Origin: Arthrobacter sp. SW1
Lineage (GTDB): Bacteria > Actinomycetota > Actinomycetes > Actinomycetales > Micrococcaceae
Assembly (NCBI RefSeq): GCF_001766675.1
Contig: NZ_MJLT01000010.1
Location: forward strand, 1-58,675
Direction: 5' to 3'
Length of the DNA: 58,675 bases
The notes under the pieces were generated by a model that ran no database searches, had not been told where the DNA came from, and saw only the letters and a list, made by a program, of their open reading frames with translations. The translations under genes were made by a program, and so were the position numbers. Positions 24,644-33,562 of this stretch are shown in pieces (the stretch's first letter is position 1; each line of letters begins with the position of its first letter).

Positions 24644-25581
24644 GGGGCCACTGCCGGGTTGAGCTCAGCCTTGGCGATGGCGCCCTCGCTGTTGTTCCAG
24701 CTCTTGAGGATCTTGCCGTAGCTGCCGTCCGCAATGAGGCCGTTGACCGCCTTGGTCACCAGTTCGGCGAGGGCGGTATCGCTCTTGGCTACGGTGATGC
24801 CTTGGGGTGCGGCGTCGTAGATCTCGCCGAGGGTCTCCAGCTTGTCCCCGGTCTGCGACAGGGCGTAGCCGATGATCGGTGAATCGGCGGCCATGACGTC
24901 GATGCCGCCGTTGACCAGACGGGTGGTGACGTCCGCCTGGTTTTTCAGGGAGACCACGTTGATGGAGGGCTTGCCGGCATCAACACAGGCTTTGGAGCGG
25001 CCGGAGACGTCCGGGTTCTCCTGGATGGTGCCGGTCTGTACGCCCACGGTCTTGCCGCAGAGATCGTCCAGGCTGATGTTCTTCGGGTTGCCTTTCTGGA
25101 CGGCCCACAGCACCCCGGCGTTGAAGTAGCTCACCATGTTCACGGCCTTCAGGCGCTCCGGGTTGACGGTGAAGGACGAGACGCCCAGGTCGAACTTCGG
25201 GCCGAGCGAGGGCAGGATCGTGGCGAACTCTGCGCTCTGGACCTGGGCTTTCAGGCCGAGCTTCGCGGCGACTGCCTTGGCGATATCGATCCCGTAGCCG
25301 GTGGCGGTCTGGCCGTCCGGGGCCAGGAACTCCGCCGGAGCGTACGTGGTGTCCGAGCCGAAGCTCAGCGTGCCCTTGGACTTGATAGCAGCGGGAACCA
25401 TTGCCGCCAGGGCATCGTCCTTGGCGACGGTGGTGGGGTCGAAGGCTGCCTCCGCGGCGCCGGATCCGACCGGTCCGGCAGGTGCCGTTTCCGAGGCGTT
25501 GGTGCAGGCTGTCAGGGCCAGCACGGCAGCGAGTCCCAGGGCTGCGAAGGTCGGGACGGAACGGGAAGGGAGCGGCATCAT
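24640..25581 (-). CDS. Amino-acid ABC transporter substrate-binding lipoprotein
   Basis: The 313-residue type-II binding protein has a lipoprotein signal with lipobox 'LTAC' (Cys about 26), then the SBP_bac_3 fold: 'GTLSFGSDTTYAPAEFLAPDGQTATGYGIDIAKAVAAKLG', 'LCGKTVGVQTGTIQE' and 'DVMAADSPIIGYAL'. It captures a polar amino acid or derivative outside the membrane for the permease and ATPase that follow. Two adjacent ATGs at 25581 and 25578 are both possible starts. Confidence 0.94.
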   Translation of the reverse strand: MMPLPSRSVPTFAALGLAAVLALTACTNASETAPAGPVGSGAAEAAFDPTTVAKDDALAAMVPAAIKSKGTLSFGSDTTYAPAEFLAPDGQTATGYGIDIAKAVAAKLGLKAQVQSAEFATILPSLGPKFDLGVSSFTVNPERLKAVNMVSYFNAGVLWAVQKGNPKNISLDDLCGKTVGVQTGTIQENPDVSGRSKACVDAGKPSINVVSLKNQADVTTRLVNGGIDVMAADSPIIGYALSQTGDKLETLGEIYDAAPQGITVAKSDTALAELVTKAVNGLIADGSYGKILKSWNNSEGAIAKAELNPAVAP

Positions 25582-25721
25582 TGATGCTCCTTTGCTTCGG
25601 TGTGGGTGACTGGAGTGGGAGATGGGTGAAGAAGGCGTGCGGGCAGGCCGGAGTCACCGGCCTGCCCGGCCGGATGGTGTTTCGGTGGGTTGTGCTTACT
25701 GGTCAGGCTTACTGATCAGGC

Positions 25722-27323
25722 TTAGTGATCGGCGAGGTCTTCCAGCACGGCCATCGCGGCGTTATGGCCGCCAATGCCGCTCACGCCGCCGCCGCGCCGG
25801 GCGCCGGCACCGCAGACCAGGATGCGCGGGTTGCCGGTGCTGACGCCCCAGCGTTCGGCCGCGGTGTTGCGCGGTGCATCGTCCTCAAGGAACGGCCAGG
25901 ACAGGGAACCGTGGAAGATGTTGCCGCCGGTCATGTTGATGGCGTGCTCCAGGTCCAGCGTCGTCTTGGTTTCGATGCAGGGCTTGCCGTTGGCGTCCTT
26001 GAGGATCAGATCTTCGATCGCTTCGGCGAGCACCGAGTTCAGGGACGCGAGTACGGCGGCCTGGAGCTCCGCGCGGCGGGAATCGTTGTTCTCTTCCGTG
26101 ATGAGCCGGTGCGGAACGTGCAGGCCGAACACCGTCAAGGTCTGGGCCCCGGCCTCGACGAGTTCCGGTGAAAGGATGCTCGGGTCCGTCAGCGAGTGGC
26201 AGTAGATTTCGCAGGGCAGCGGGCTGGGGACCGCGCCTCCCAAGGCTTCCTGGTACGCCTCTTCCAAGCGGCCGTAGCCTTCGTTGATGTGGAAGGTCCC
26301 GCCGAAGGCCGCCTCCGGCGCGACGGTTTCGTCGTTGAGCCGCGGCAGCCGGGAGAGCAGCAGGTTGACCTTCACCTGGGCACCTTCGGGGCGGGCAATC
26401 TCGGAAGAGGCAGCGTCGGCGGCGGGCGACTGGCCGCCGTCGAGCAGTCCATGCAGGACCGCGGGCGCGACGTTCGCCAGCACGTGCCGGCCTTCGGTGG
26501 TGTGTTCGGTGCCGTCCAGGCGGTAGCGGACGCCGCCGTCGGGCGATACGGAGGTGACCTCCGCGCCGGTCAGCAGCGTGGCGCCGGCTTCGCGGGCCGC
26601 GCGCTCCAGTTCGCGGGAGACCGCGCCCATGCCGCCGATCGGGATGTCCCAGTCGCCGGTTTCGTTCCCGACGACGTGGTAGAGGAAGCAGCGGTTGGCG
26701 TCCAGTGAGGCGTCGTCCAGTGAGGTGAAGGTACCGATGAGCGCGTCGGTCGCCACCACGCCGCGGACCACGTCGTTTTCGAAGCGTTTGGTGATGGACT
26801 GGCCGAGCGGCTGTTCGATGAGTTCGTCCCAGAGGGCGTCGTCGTCCAGCAGCTTGCGGGCTTCGGAACGGCTCGGCAGCGGTCCGCAGAAGGTGGGGAA
26901 GAGGGCCCGGGCCAGGCGGCCCGTGGCGGCGTTGAACTCCTGCATGGCGTCGAAGTCGGCGTCGTTGCCGGCCACGCGCTCGAAGGATCCCCGGGTGGCG
27001 GCCGCATCGCCGCCGTCGATCAGCAGGCCTGCGGCGGTGTTGCCGGGCACGGGGGTGTAGGAGGAGTAGCGGCGGCGGGCAAGTTCGATGTCCAGGCCCA
27101 GATCCTCGATGATCTGCTTCGGCATCAGGCTGACCAGGTACGAATAGCGGGACAGGCGGGCATCCACGCCGTCGAAGGCCGTGGCGGAAATTGCCGCGCC
27201 GCCCAGGTGGTCATCGCGCTCAAGGAGGAGCACGTCCTTGCCGGCCCGCGCCAGGTAGGCCGCGGCCGTGAGGCCGTTGTGTCCGCCACCAACAATTACA
27301 ACGTCGTAAGAGGTGTTCGTCAT
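25722..27323 (-). CDS. FAD-dependent oxidoreductase, phytoene-desaturase-like (COG1233)
   Basis: The 533-residue flavoprotein has an N-terminal dinucleotide-binding motif 'YDVVIVGGGHNGLTAAAYLARAGKDVLLLERDDHLGGAA' and the C-terminal FAD motif 'ILVCGAGARRGGGVSGIGGHNAAMAVLEDL'. The fold is shared by carotenoid desaturases and related amine/amino-acid oxidoreductases, but no carotenoid genes are near. It lies between the amino-acid importer and an MHS symporter/M20 hydrolase, so oxidation of an amino-acid-like substrate is an inference. The start is the ATG at 27323, since the 13 residues upstream are poor. Confidence 0.85.
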   Translation of the reverse strand: MTNTSYDVVIVGGGHNGLTAAAYLARAGKDVLLLERDDHLGGAAISATAFDGVDARLSRYSYLVSLMPKQIIEDLGLDIELARRRYSSYTPVPGNTAAGLLIDGGDAAATRGSFERVAGNDADFDAMQEFNAATGRLARALFPTFCGPLPSRSEARKLLDDDALWDELIEQPLGQSITKRFENDVVRGVVATDALIGTFTSLDDASLDANRCFLYHVVGNETGDWDIPIGGMGAVSRELERAAREAGATLLTGAEVTSVSPDGGVRYRLDGTEHTTEGRHVLANVAPAVLHGLLDGGQSPAADAASSEIARPEGAQVKVNLLLSRLPRLNDETVAPEAAFGGTFHINEGYGRLEEAYQEALGGAVPSPLPCEIYCHSLTDPSILSPELVEAGAQTLTVFGLHVPHRLITEENNDSRRAELQAAVLASLNSVLAEAIEDLILKDANGKPCIETKTTLDLEHAINMTGGNIFHGSLSWPFLEDDAPRNTAAERWGVSTGNPRILVCGAGARRGGGVSGIGGHNAAMAVLEDLADH

Positions 27324-27486
27324 GGCCCCAACGTAGGCGGAGGGCTCAGTGGCCCAGTACAACTAATTGTGACTCGTAAGGAACTCTTGGGCTTGCGTGG
27401 AGAAAAACTGTGACGAGCATCACCGATCGGTGTCCGGCTGCGGATTGTTACTCCGGTGCGGGCTTCCGTGGCGGGTGCTGGCAGGC

Positions 27487-27561
27487 ACATGTCCCCTGCA
27501 AACGGCGAAGGATGGACATATACGGAATATGTCCATCCTTCGTGCCGAGCAGAGGACATGT
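27487..27561. repeat. Long interrupted palindrome (family 2), likely terminator
   Basis: Outer arms ACATGTCC (27487-27494) and GGACATGT (27554-27561) and inner arms GAAGGATGGACATAT and ATATGTCCATCCTTC pair around a 5-nt loop (ACGGA), giving a hairpin of about 35 imperfect pairs. It lies 20 bp beyond the stop of the MHS symporter gene and could end that transcript. Its sequence is unrelated to the other palindromes in the window. Confidence 0.85.
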
Positions 27562-27581
27562 CCTCCGGGGCCGGTACATCC

Positions 27582-28874
27582 CTAGTGCGTCAGGTCCCTG
27601 CCCTTCGTCTCGGGAATGGTGAAGACGAAGGCGATGCCGACGCAGAGCAGCAGGATCGCGTAGATGTTGAACAGGTTGCCCTGGCCCATGCTCGCGAACC
27701 AGGTCTGCAGGTACGGGGCCGTGCCGCCGAAGGCTGCCACGCAGATGGAGTACGGAACGCCGACGCCCACGGTGCGGATCTTGGTGGGGAACAGCTCGGC
27801 GTAGACGGCGGGGACAATCGAGGCGGATCCGGCAATGAAGAACAGCATCACGGACATGCCCACGGCCAGCTGCCACGGCGAATCCTTCAGCAGCCAGGTC
27901 ATCGGGAAGTGCATCAGCGCGGAACCGGCGGCGCTCGCGATGAGGACGGGCTTGCGGCCGATGCGGTCGGAGAGCCGGCCCCAGAACGGCAGGGCAGCGA
28001 TGAAGACGATGTTGCCCACCACGCTGGCCCACAGGGCCTCACCACGGTCCATCTTCAGCGTGGTTGCGGCGTAGCTCGGCGCCACGACGCCCCATACGTA
28101 GTAGATGACGGTCAGGCCGACGGTCAGGCCGATCACCTGCAGGGCCTGCTTGCGGTGACGGAAGATCTGCGGCCAGATCGGCTCGTGCTTTTCCTTCACG
28201 GTCTCCGCCTCGAACGCTTCGGTTTCCTTCAGGCGCGCCCGCATCACCAGGGCGTAGATACCCAGCAAGCCGCCGATGATGAACGGGATGCGCCAGCCCC
28301 ACGCGGCCATGTCGGCCTTGCTCAGGACGGCGGTCAGCACAGCGCCGAGGAGCGTGCCGAACAGGATGCCCACCGTGCCCGAGGTGTAGATGAGGGTGGC
28401 CCAGAAGCCGCGCTTTTCCTTGGGTGCCATTTCGGACAGGTAGGTCTGCGACGACGGCAGCTCGCCACCGTGAGCCAGGCCCTGGATGAGGCGGGCGAGC
28501 AGCAGCATGATCGAGGCGAAGACGCCCACCGAGTCGAAGGTGGGGGCGATGCCGATCAGCAGGCTGCCGGTGGCGCCGAGCGCCACGGCGAAGGTCATGG
28601 AGGTCTTGCGGCCGATCCGGTCGCCGATCCAGCCGAACACGAAGCCGCCGAAGGGCCGCGCCACGAAGCCGACGGCGAAGATCGCCAGGGTGGACAGGAT
28701 GGCGGAGGTGGGGTCGTCTTTGCTGAAGAGCGCGCTCGCGATGAAGGGGGCGAAGGTGGCGTAGATGGCCCAGTCGTACCATTCGACGGCGTTGCCGATG
28801 CCGGTGCCGACGAGCGTGCGAAGGTGCGACTTGTGTTCCTGGACCGAGGTGGGGGTTCCTGCGGTGGCGGTCAT
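27582..28874 (-). CDS. MFS transporter, metabolite:H+ symporter (MHS) type
   Basis: The 430-residue carrier has 12 membrane segments and MHS hallmarks: 'GTGIGNAVEWYDWAIYATFAPFIA', 'FGWIGDRIGRKTSM', 'RLIQGLAHGGELPSSQTYLSEMAP' and 'AVYAELFPTKIRTVGVGVPY'. The group takes up compounds such as proline, betaine, ketoglutarate and shikimate with protons. I chose the ATG at 28874, 6 nt after GGAG, over the ATG at 28886 whose GGAG is too close. It follows the M20 hydrolase by 28 bp and probably imports that enzyme's substrate. Confidence 0.9.
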   Translation of the reverse strand: MTATAGTPTSVQEHKSHLRTLVGTGIGNAVEWYDWAIYATFAPFIASALFSKDDPTSAILSTLAIFAVGFVARPFGGFVFGWIGDRIGRKTSMTFAVALGATGSLLIGIAPTFDSVGVFASIMLLLARLIQGLAHGGELPSSQTYLSEMAPKEKRGFWATLIYTSGTVGILFGTLLGAVLTAVLSKADMAAWGWRIPFIIGGLLGIYALVMRARLKETEAFEAETVKEKHEPIWPQIFRHRKQALQVIGLTVGLTVIYYVWGVVAPSYAATTLKMDRGEALWASVVGNIVFIAALPFWGRLSDRIGRKPVLIASAAGSALMHFPMTWLLKDSPWQLAVGMSVMLFFIAGSASIVPAVYAELFPTKIRTVGVGVPYSICVAAFGGTAPYLQTWFASMGQGNLFNIYAILLLCVGIAFVFTIPETKGRDLTH

Positions 28875-28902
28875 GTCATGCTCCAAACGGGGAGTGGGGG
28901 AT

Positions 28903-30126
28903 TCAGTTCCGGGTGCCGGCGAGGGCGGCGATGCGGGAGAGGGCCAGCTCGGCGTAGAGCGCTGCGCCGTCGGCCAGCACGCCGTCGTCGAACGTGGCGT
29001 AGGGGGAGTGGTTGTAGGCGGCGGCCATCGGGTCCGCCCCTTGCGGTACGGCGCTGAGGCCGATGAAGGTGCCGGGCACCTCGGCCATGACGCGGGAGAA
29101 GTCCTCCGAACCGCTGAGGGGGGTTGCCCAGCGGATGTGGCGGGAGTCGCCGAACATCTCGTGGATGGTCTTTTCGGCGGTGGTGGTTTCGTCCTCGTTG
29201 GTGACGCTCAGCGGGTATTCGCCGCGGTATTCGACGTCCACTTCCAGGCCGTGGGCTGCGGCGATGCCCTTGAGCAGGGTGGGGATGCTGGTCATCAGCT
29301 TTTCGCGCGAGGCCTCGGAGAAGGTGCGGATGGTTGCCTCGAAGTGGGCGGTTTCCGGGATGACGTTGCGCTTGGTGCCGGCCTGGAACAGGCCCACCGT
29401 GAGGACGACAGGATCAAACATGTTGAACTGGCGGGTGATCATCACCTGCAGCGCGGTGACCATTTCGGCCGCTGTGGTGACCGGGTCCTTGGCGGCGAAC
29501 GGCGCCGAACCATGGCCGCCGGCGCCCAGCACGGTGACGAACAGCCCGTCCGAAGCGCTCATGATCACCCCCGGCTTAGTGCAGAAGCGGCCGAACGGTT
29601 CCATCGCCGAGAAGACGTGCATCCCATAGGCGGCGTCCACGCGGCGCCCGGCGGCATCCAGCACGCCTTCGCGGATCATGTGCCCGGCGCCGTCGTATCC
29701 TTCCTCGCCGGGCTGGAACATCAGGACGACGTCGCCGGCCAGCTGGTCCCGCCGTTCGGCCAGGATGGTGGCGGCTCCGGCGAGCATGGCGGTGTGGAGG
29801 TCGTGGCCGCAGGCGTGCATGGCGCCGTCGATCGTGGACGTGTAGTCCACGCCGCTGCGTTCCTGGACGGGCAGGGCGTCCATGTCGGCCCGCAACAGCA
29901 CGGCGGGCTTGTCCGCCGGAGCTCCGGGGGCGCCGCCGCGCAGGACCGCAGTGACCGACGTCGTGCTCTCGCCGAGGGTGATTTCGTACGGCAGCCCGTC
30001 CAGCGCCTTGAGCACTTTCTCCTGCGTGCGGGGAAGGTCCAGGCCGATTTCCGGTTCGCGGTGGAGTTCGTGGCGGAAGCGGACGATATCGTCCTGAAGT
30101 TCCTTGGCGTCTGCGGCGATGGTCAT
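28903..30126 (-). CDS. M20 family amidohydrolase (hippurate/IAA-amino-acid hydrolase-like)
   Basis: The 407-residue zinc enzyme belongs to M20D: 'RADMDALPVQE', 'AMHACGHDLHTAM' with Cys106 and His108, 'MFQPGEEGYDGAGHM' with Glu141-142, 'YGMHV' and C-terminal 'NHSPYATFDD'. Members cleave N-acyl amino acids or amides in the cytoplasm. GGAAAGG lies just upstream of the ATG at 30126. It leads an operon with the MHS symporter and is divergent from an AsnC-type regulator, a typical arrangement for substrate-induced amide catabolism. Confidence 0.92.
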   Translation of the reverse strand: MTIAADAKELQDDIVRFRHELHREPEIGLDLPRTQEKVLKALDGLPYEITLGESTTSVTAVLRGGAPGAPADKPAVLLRADMDALPVQERSGVDYTSTIDGAMHACGHDLHTAMLAGAATILAERRDQLAGDVVLMFQPGEEGYDGAGHMIREGVLDAAGRRVDAAYGMHVFSAMEPFGRFCTKPGVIMSASDGLFVTVLGAGGHGSAPFAAKDPVTTAAEMVTALQVMITRQFNMFDPVVLTVGLFQAGTKRNVIPETAHFEATIRTFSEASREKLMTSIPTLLKGIAAAHGLEVDVEYRGEYPLSVTNEDETTTAEKTIHEMFGDSRHIRWATPLSGSEDFSRVMAEVPGTFIGLSAVPQGADPMAAAYNHSPYATFDDGVLADGAALYAELALSRIAALAGTRN

Positions 30127-30262
30127 CTACTGCCTTTCCGAACGGTCGGTAATTCTTCTTAGGCAATTGTGTAGTGATGCCGTTCACATTTGATGGAATG
30201 GCAGGAAAAATTCAGAAGTGGGACGATTTTCGCAGGATTCGAGCAGCTTGGAAAGGGGTGCC

Positions 30263-31288
30263 ATGGAGCTGGGCGAAGAGGACCTTAGCCTCATCAACGT
30301 CCTCCAGATCGCGCCGCGGATCAGCTGGTCCGATGCCGCCGAGGTGTTGGGAGTCCACGCCACCACCCTCGCCGCGCGTTGGGAGCGGCTCCGATCCGCG
30401 GGGGCGGCCTGGACCACCGCGCACCTGATCGGCGATCCGAAGCAGATGTGCCTGGCCTTGGTGGACATCGACTGCGAGATGCGGCTGAGGGGCGACGTCA
30501 CCGCGGCGCTGGCCGCCATTCCGGAGGTGGTGACCGTGGAAGAGGCCGCCAGCAACCGCGACCTGATCCTTACCGTCATCACGCCCACCCTTGCTGCGTT
30601 CACGGAATCCGTGGTGCCGCAGTTCAAGGAGATCAAAGGGCTGCAGAAGTACCGGACCTCCCTCTGCACCCGGCTGCACACGGGCGGGTACGCCTGGCGC
30701 CTGAACGTCCTGGACCGTGCCCAACAGGCTGCGCTGCAGGCTTACGCCGGAACCGAAGCCGGCGCTCCTGCTACCGGCGGGCGCGAGCTGCCGCAGAGCC
30801 ACCTGGACCTCATTCCTTTCCTGTCGCACGACGGCCGGGCCACCGCTGCGGACATGGCCCGGGCCCTTGGCCGCAGCCCGGCCACCGTGCAGCGCCAGCT
30901 CAACCGGCTGCTCGCCAGCAGGATGCTGTCCTTCCGCTGCGAAGTAGCGCAGAAATTCTCCGGCTACCCGATCACCTGCCAATGGTTCGCCAACGTCCCT
31001 CCCGGCCAGCACGAGGCGGCGGCTGCCGAGCTCCGGGGCTTCCGCAACCTCCGGCTCAGTGCTTCGACCACCGGGCGCACCAACTTCGTCATCGTCATGT
31101 GGCTGCATTCGCTTTCGGACGTCTTGAGCGCCGAGCTCGCACTGCAGCAGCGCATTCCCGGCATCGACCTGGTGGAAAGCGTGGTGGTCCTCAGTTCGGC
31201 CAAGCGGGTGGGCTGGATGCTGAACCCGGACACGACGGCGAGCGGCGCCGTCGTCGTGCCGACTGCCGAGCTGAGCCCGACGGCGTAA
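30263..31288 (+). CDS. Lrp/AsnC-family double-domain transcriptional regulator
   Basis: The 341-residue regulator has two helix-turn-helix/RAM halves: the first HTH at about 5-45 ('DLSLINVLQIAPRISWSDAAEVLGVHATTLAARWERL') and a second from about 180 ('HLDLIPFLSHDGRATAADMARALGRSPATVQRQLNRLL'). I chose the ATG at 30263 because AAAGGGG lies 5 nt upstream; the GTG at 30218 lacks a good site. It is transcribed away from the M20 amidohydrolase and likely senses that pathway's amino-acid-like substrate. Confidence 0.87.
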   Translation: MELGEEDLSLINVLQIAPRISWSDAAEVLGVHATTLAARWERLRSAGAAWTTAHLIGDPKQMCLALVDIDCEMRLRGDVTAALAAIPEVVTVEEAASNRDLILTVITPTLAAFTESVVPQFKEIKGLQKYRTSLCTRLHTGGYAWRLNVLDRAQQAALQAYAGTEAGAPATGGRELPQSHLDLIPFLSHDGRATAADMARALGRSPATVQRQLNRLLASRMLSFRCEVAQKFSGYPITCQWFANVPPGQHEAAAAELRGFRNLRLSASTTGRTNFVIVMWLHSLSDVLSAELALQQRIPGIDLVESVVVLSSAKRVGWMLNPDTTASGAVVVPTAELSPTA

Positions 31289-31302
31289 GCCGCGGCCCCC
31301 AC

Positions 31303-31329
31303 GGGAGCGTGAGCGCTCCTGTTTGTTTC
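31303..31329 (+). terminator. Terminator after the AsnC-type regulator
   Basis: GGAGCG and CGCTCC form a 6-bp stem with a TGAG loop, extended by one wobble pair, followed by TGTTTGTTT. Confidence 0.7.
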
Positions 31330-31330
31330 C

Positions 31331-31370
31331 GCGCAGAACGCAACAAAAGCAATCATCTGCGCACTAGGCT
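31331..31370 (+). promoter_or_regulatory. Leaderless promoter with inverted repeat for the first MFS pump
   Basis: TAGGCT at 31365-31370 sits 6 nt before the ATG at 31377. Upstream, GCGCAGA (31331-31337) and TCTGCGC (31356-31362) form a perfect 7-bp inverted repeat 18 bp apart, spanning the -35 to -10 region where a repressor could bind. No TTGACA-like -35 is seen and no SoxR box is present, unlike the paralogous pump at 34086. Confidence 0.5.
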
Positions 31371-31376
31371 TGAGCA

Positions 31377-32762
31377 ATGATCCCTGACGACTCCACGGCC
31401 ACCATCCTGCGCCGTCCCTACCTCCTGGCCACCGTGGGCTCATGCGCCCTGGTGTTCATGGTCGCCTTCGAAGCCATGGCCGTCACCACGATCATGCCGA
31501 GGGTGGGCCGGGAACTGAACGGCCTGGATCTCTACGCCCTGGCCTTCGCCGCTCCGTTGGCCACCAGCGTGGTGGGCATGGTGGTGGCCGGCAACTGGTC
31601 GGACCGGCGCGGGCCGGCGGGGCCGCTGTATGCCTCGGTGGTGTTGTTCGCGGCCGGACTGCTGATCGCAGGAACGGCCTTGTCCATGCCGGTCTTCGTT
31701 GCCGGGCGTTTCGTGCAAGGCCTGGGTGGCGGTGCCATGACGGTTGCGCTGTACGTTGTGATTGCCCGCGCGTATCCGGTGCGGCTGCACGCCAAGATGT
31801 TCGCCGCCTTCGCCGCGGTGTGGGTGGTGCCGTCCATGGTGGGGCCGTTCGCCGCCGGTGTGGTGGCCGAGACGGTGGGCTGGCATTGGGTCTTCCTGGG
31901 CGTGGTGGTGCTGGTGGTTCCGGCGCTGGCCATGACTGTTCCTGCGCTGCGGCAGATGCGGCCGGGCGCGGATCCCAATCCGAATGCAGTCCCTTGGAAC
32001 CTTGGCCGGATCGGCTGGGCGGTGCTGGCCGGCGTCGCGGTCCTGGCGCTGAACCTGTCCGGGCAGATTCCCGCAGTGGGCTGGGCGGCGGCCGTCGTTG
32101 CCCTGCTCGTAGCCTTGCTGGCCGTCCGCCCGCTGGTGCCGCGCGGCACCCTCACCGCGGTCTGCGGCCTGCCGAGCGTGATCCTGCTGCGCGGCGTGGT
32201 TTCCGCTGCGTTCTTCGGCGCCGAGGTGTACATGCCTTATCTACTGACGGAACGCCATGGATTCTCGCCGGCCTTCGCGGGCCTTGCCATTACGGGGTCG
32301 GCCTTGGCGTGGGCTACGTCGTCGGGGATCCAGGGGCGGTGGGGTTCGCGGATCAGCAATGCCGTGGCCATCCGGACCGGGACCTGGATTGTGGTGGCCG
32401 TGCTGCTGCTCGAGCTTGCTGCCGTGGTGTTCGCCTGGCCGCCGCTGCCGGCGATCATCTGCTGGACCTTCGGCGGCGCGGGCATGGGCCTCATGTTCCC
32501 GAGGCTGAGCACCATGACCATCGCCCTCTCCGCTCCCGACTCCCAAGGCTTCAACAGCTCAGCCCTCTCCATCTCCGATTCCATCGGCAGTGCGCTGGCC
32601 CTGGCCATGGCGGGCATGATCTTCAACATGCTCGCGTCCGGCTACGCCTTTGCCGGGGTGTTCGGGCTGACGGCGGTGATCGCCGTCGCCGGCCTGCTCG
32701 TCTCGTCCCGCGCCAGCGAAACCCCGACGGCGGAGCGCACCGTGGTGCCCGCGCGCAGCTAG
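31377..32762 (+). CDS. MFS efflux transporter (EmrB/QacA-like), paralogue 1
   Basis: The 461-residue pump begins 'RRPYLLATVGSCALVFMVAFEAMAVTTIMPRVGRELNG' and has the motifs 'GNWSDRRGPAGPLY', 'GRFVQGLGGGAMTVALYVVIAR' and 'FFGAEVYMPYLLTERHGFSPAFAGL'. It is collinear with the pump at 34086-35498 over its whole length, including 'GFNSSALSISDSIGSAL' versus 'GFNSAAMSISDSLGGAL', so the two arose by duplication. The message is predicted to be leaderless. Substrate unknown, probably drug-like compounds. Confidence 0.9.
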   Translation: MIPDDSTATILRRPYLLATVGSCALVFMVAFEAMAVTTIMPRVGRELNGLDLYALAFAAPLATSVVGMVVAGNWSDRRGPAGPLYASVVLFAAGLLIAGTALSMPVFVAGRFVQGLGGGAMTVALYVVIARAYPVRLHAKMFAAFAAVWVVPSMVGPFAAGVVAETVGWHWVFLGVVVLVVPALAMTVPALRQMRPGADPNPNAVPWNLGRIGWAVLAGVAVLALNLSGQIPAVGWAAAVVALLVALLAVRPLVPRGTLTAVCGLPSVILLRGVVSAAFFGAEVYMPYLLTERHGFSPAFAGLAITGSALAWATSSGIQGRWGSRISNAVAIRTGTWIVVAVLLLELAAVVFAWPPLPAIICWTFGGAGMGLMFPRLSTMTIALSAPDSQGFNSSALSISDSIGSALALAMAGMIFNMLASGYAFAGVFGLTAVIAVAGLLVSSRASETPTAERTVVPARS

Positions 32763-32819
32763 CTGCCCCGTGCGGCCGCCTGGCGCCAGCTCCGCCGGCG
32801 TCAGGCGCGGATCTTTTCG

Positions 32820-33518
32820 CTAGCTCCGGCTGGCGCGCAGCACGACGTCGATCAGCGGCATGGCCTCGCCGTCCGGTCCCGTGACAGTGCGCTCGCGGGT
32901 CTCCAGGACATGCACGGTCCACTCGCCGCTTGCGAAGACGGCCTCCATGGCCTCCGCCAGCTGCTTTTCCGTATAGAGCATCTCCCGCCCGGCGTGCCGG
33001 CCATGCGGGTAGTGGCCCACCCACAGCAGGGTTCCGCCGGGCGCCACGGCAGCGGCAGCCGCCACCGCGGAGGCCCGCCAGTCCAGCAACGGCGAGTGCA
33101 GGTACTGCGCGGACACCAAGCCGAATCCGGCGTCCGGCCGCCATGAGGCCAGGTCCTGCTGCTCGAAGGAGATCCGCTCCTGCACGCCCGCCTCCGCTGC
33201 GTGCCCGGCCGCGCGTTCCAGCGCGACGGCGGACACGTCGACGGCGGTGACCCGCCAGCCCTGTTCTGCGAGCCAGATTGCGTCCGCACCTTCGCCGCAG
33301 CCCAAATCCAGTGCCGTACGGACCAGCGCCGTGCCGGGTCCCAGGCCGGAGGCTTCCGCTACCAGTTGCGGGTTCGGTTTGCCGCTCCACACCTTCGGGC
33401 GTTCCCGGTACATCCCGTCCCACATGTCCACGGCGTTGTCCGCGTCCTCGTGGAGGTTCAGGCCGCCCTGCCGGTGCCCGCCATGGTGAGTGTCGCCGTC
33501 GTGCGTGTGTTCAGTCAT
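32820..33518 (-). CDS. Class I SAM-dependent methyltransferase with His-rich N terminus
   Basis: The 232-residue enzyme has the SAM motif 'ALDLGCGEGADAIWLAEQGWRVTAVDVS' and the post-motif 'PGGTLLWVGHYPHG'. The N terminus 'MTEHTHDGDTHHGGHRQGG' carries six histidines in 19 residues, a possible metal-binding tail. The body resembles small-molecule methyltransferases of the TehB/thiopurine type. Its promoter region, shared with the 3' end of soxR, holds the inverted repeat GCAACG-TT-CGTTGC (33550-33563). Sitting beside soxR and two efflux pumps, it may detoxify or modify a redox-active or metalloid compound. Confidence 0.82.
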   Translation of the reverse strand: MTEHTHDGDTHHGGHRQGGLNLHEDADNAVDMWDGMYRERPKVWSGKPNPQLVAEASGLGPGTALVRTALDLGCGEGADAIWLAEQGWRVTAVDVSAVALERAAGHAAEAGVQERISFEQQDLASWRPDAGFGLVSAQYLHSPLLDWRASAVAAAAAVAPGGTLLWVGHYPHGRHAGREMLYTEKQLAEAMEAVFASGEWTVHVLETRERTVTGPDGEAMPLIDVVLRASRS

Positions 33519-33562
33519 GGACCCAGCGTGCCGCGGGGCCGCAATATTGGCAACGTTCGTTG

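Noticed and set aside
25722..27323. Carotenoid biosynthesis gene (crtI)
   Set aside because: Only the dinucleotide-binding fold is shared; no crtB, crtE or other carotenoid gene is present and the context is amino-acid uptake.
31331..31376. SoxR box in front of the first MFS pump
   Set aside because: The CCTCAA...TTGAGG core is absent; the inverted repeat there has a different sequence and spacing.
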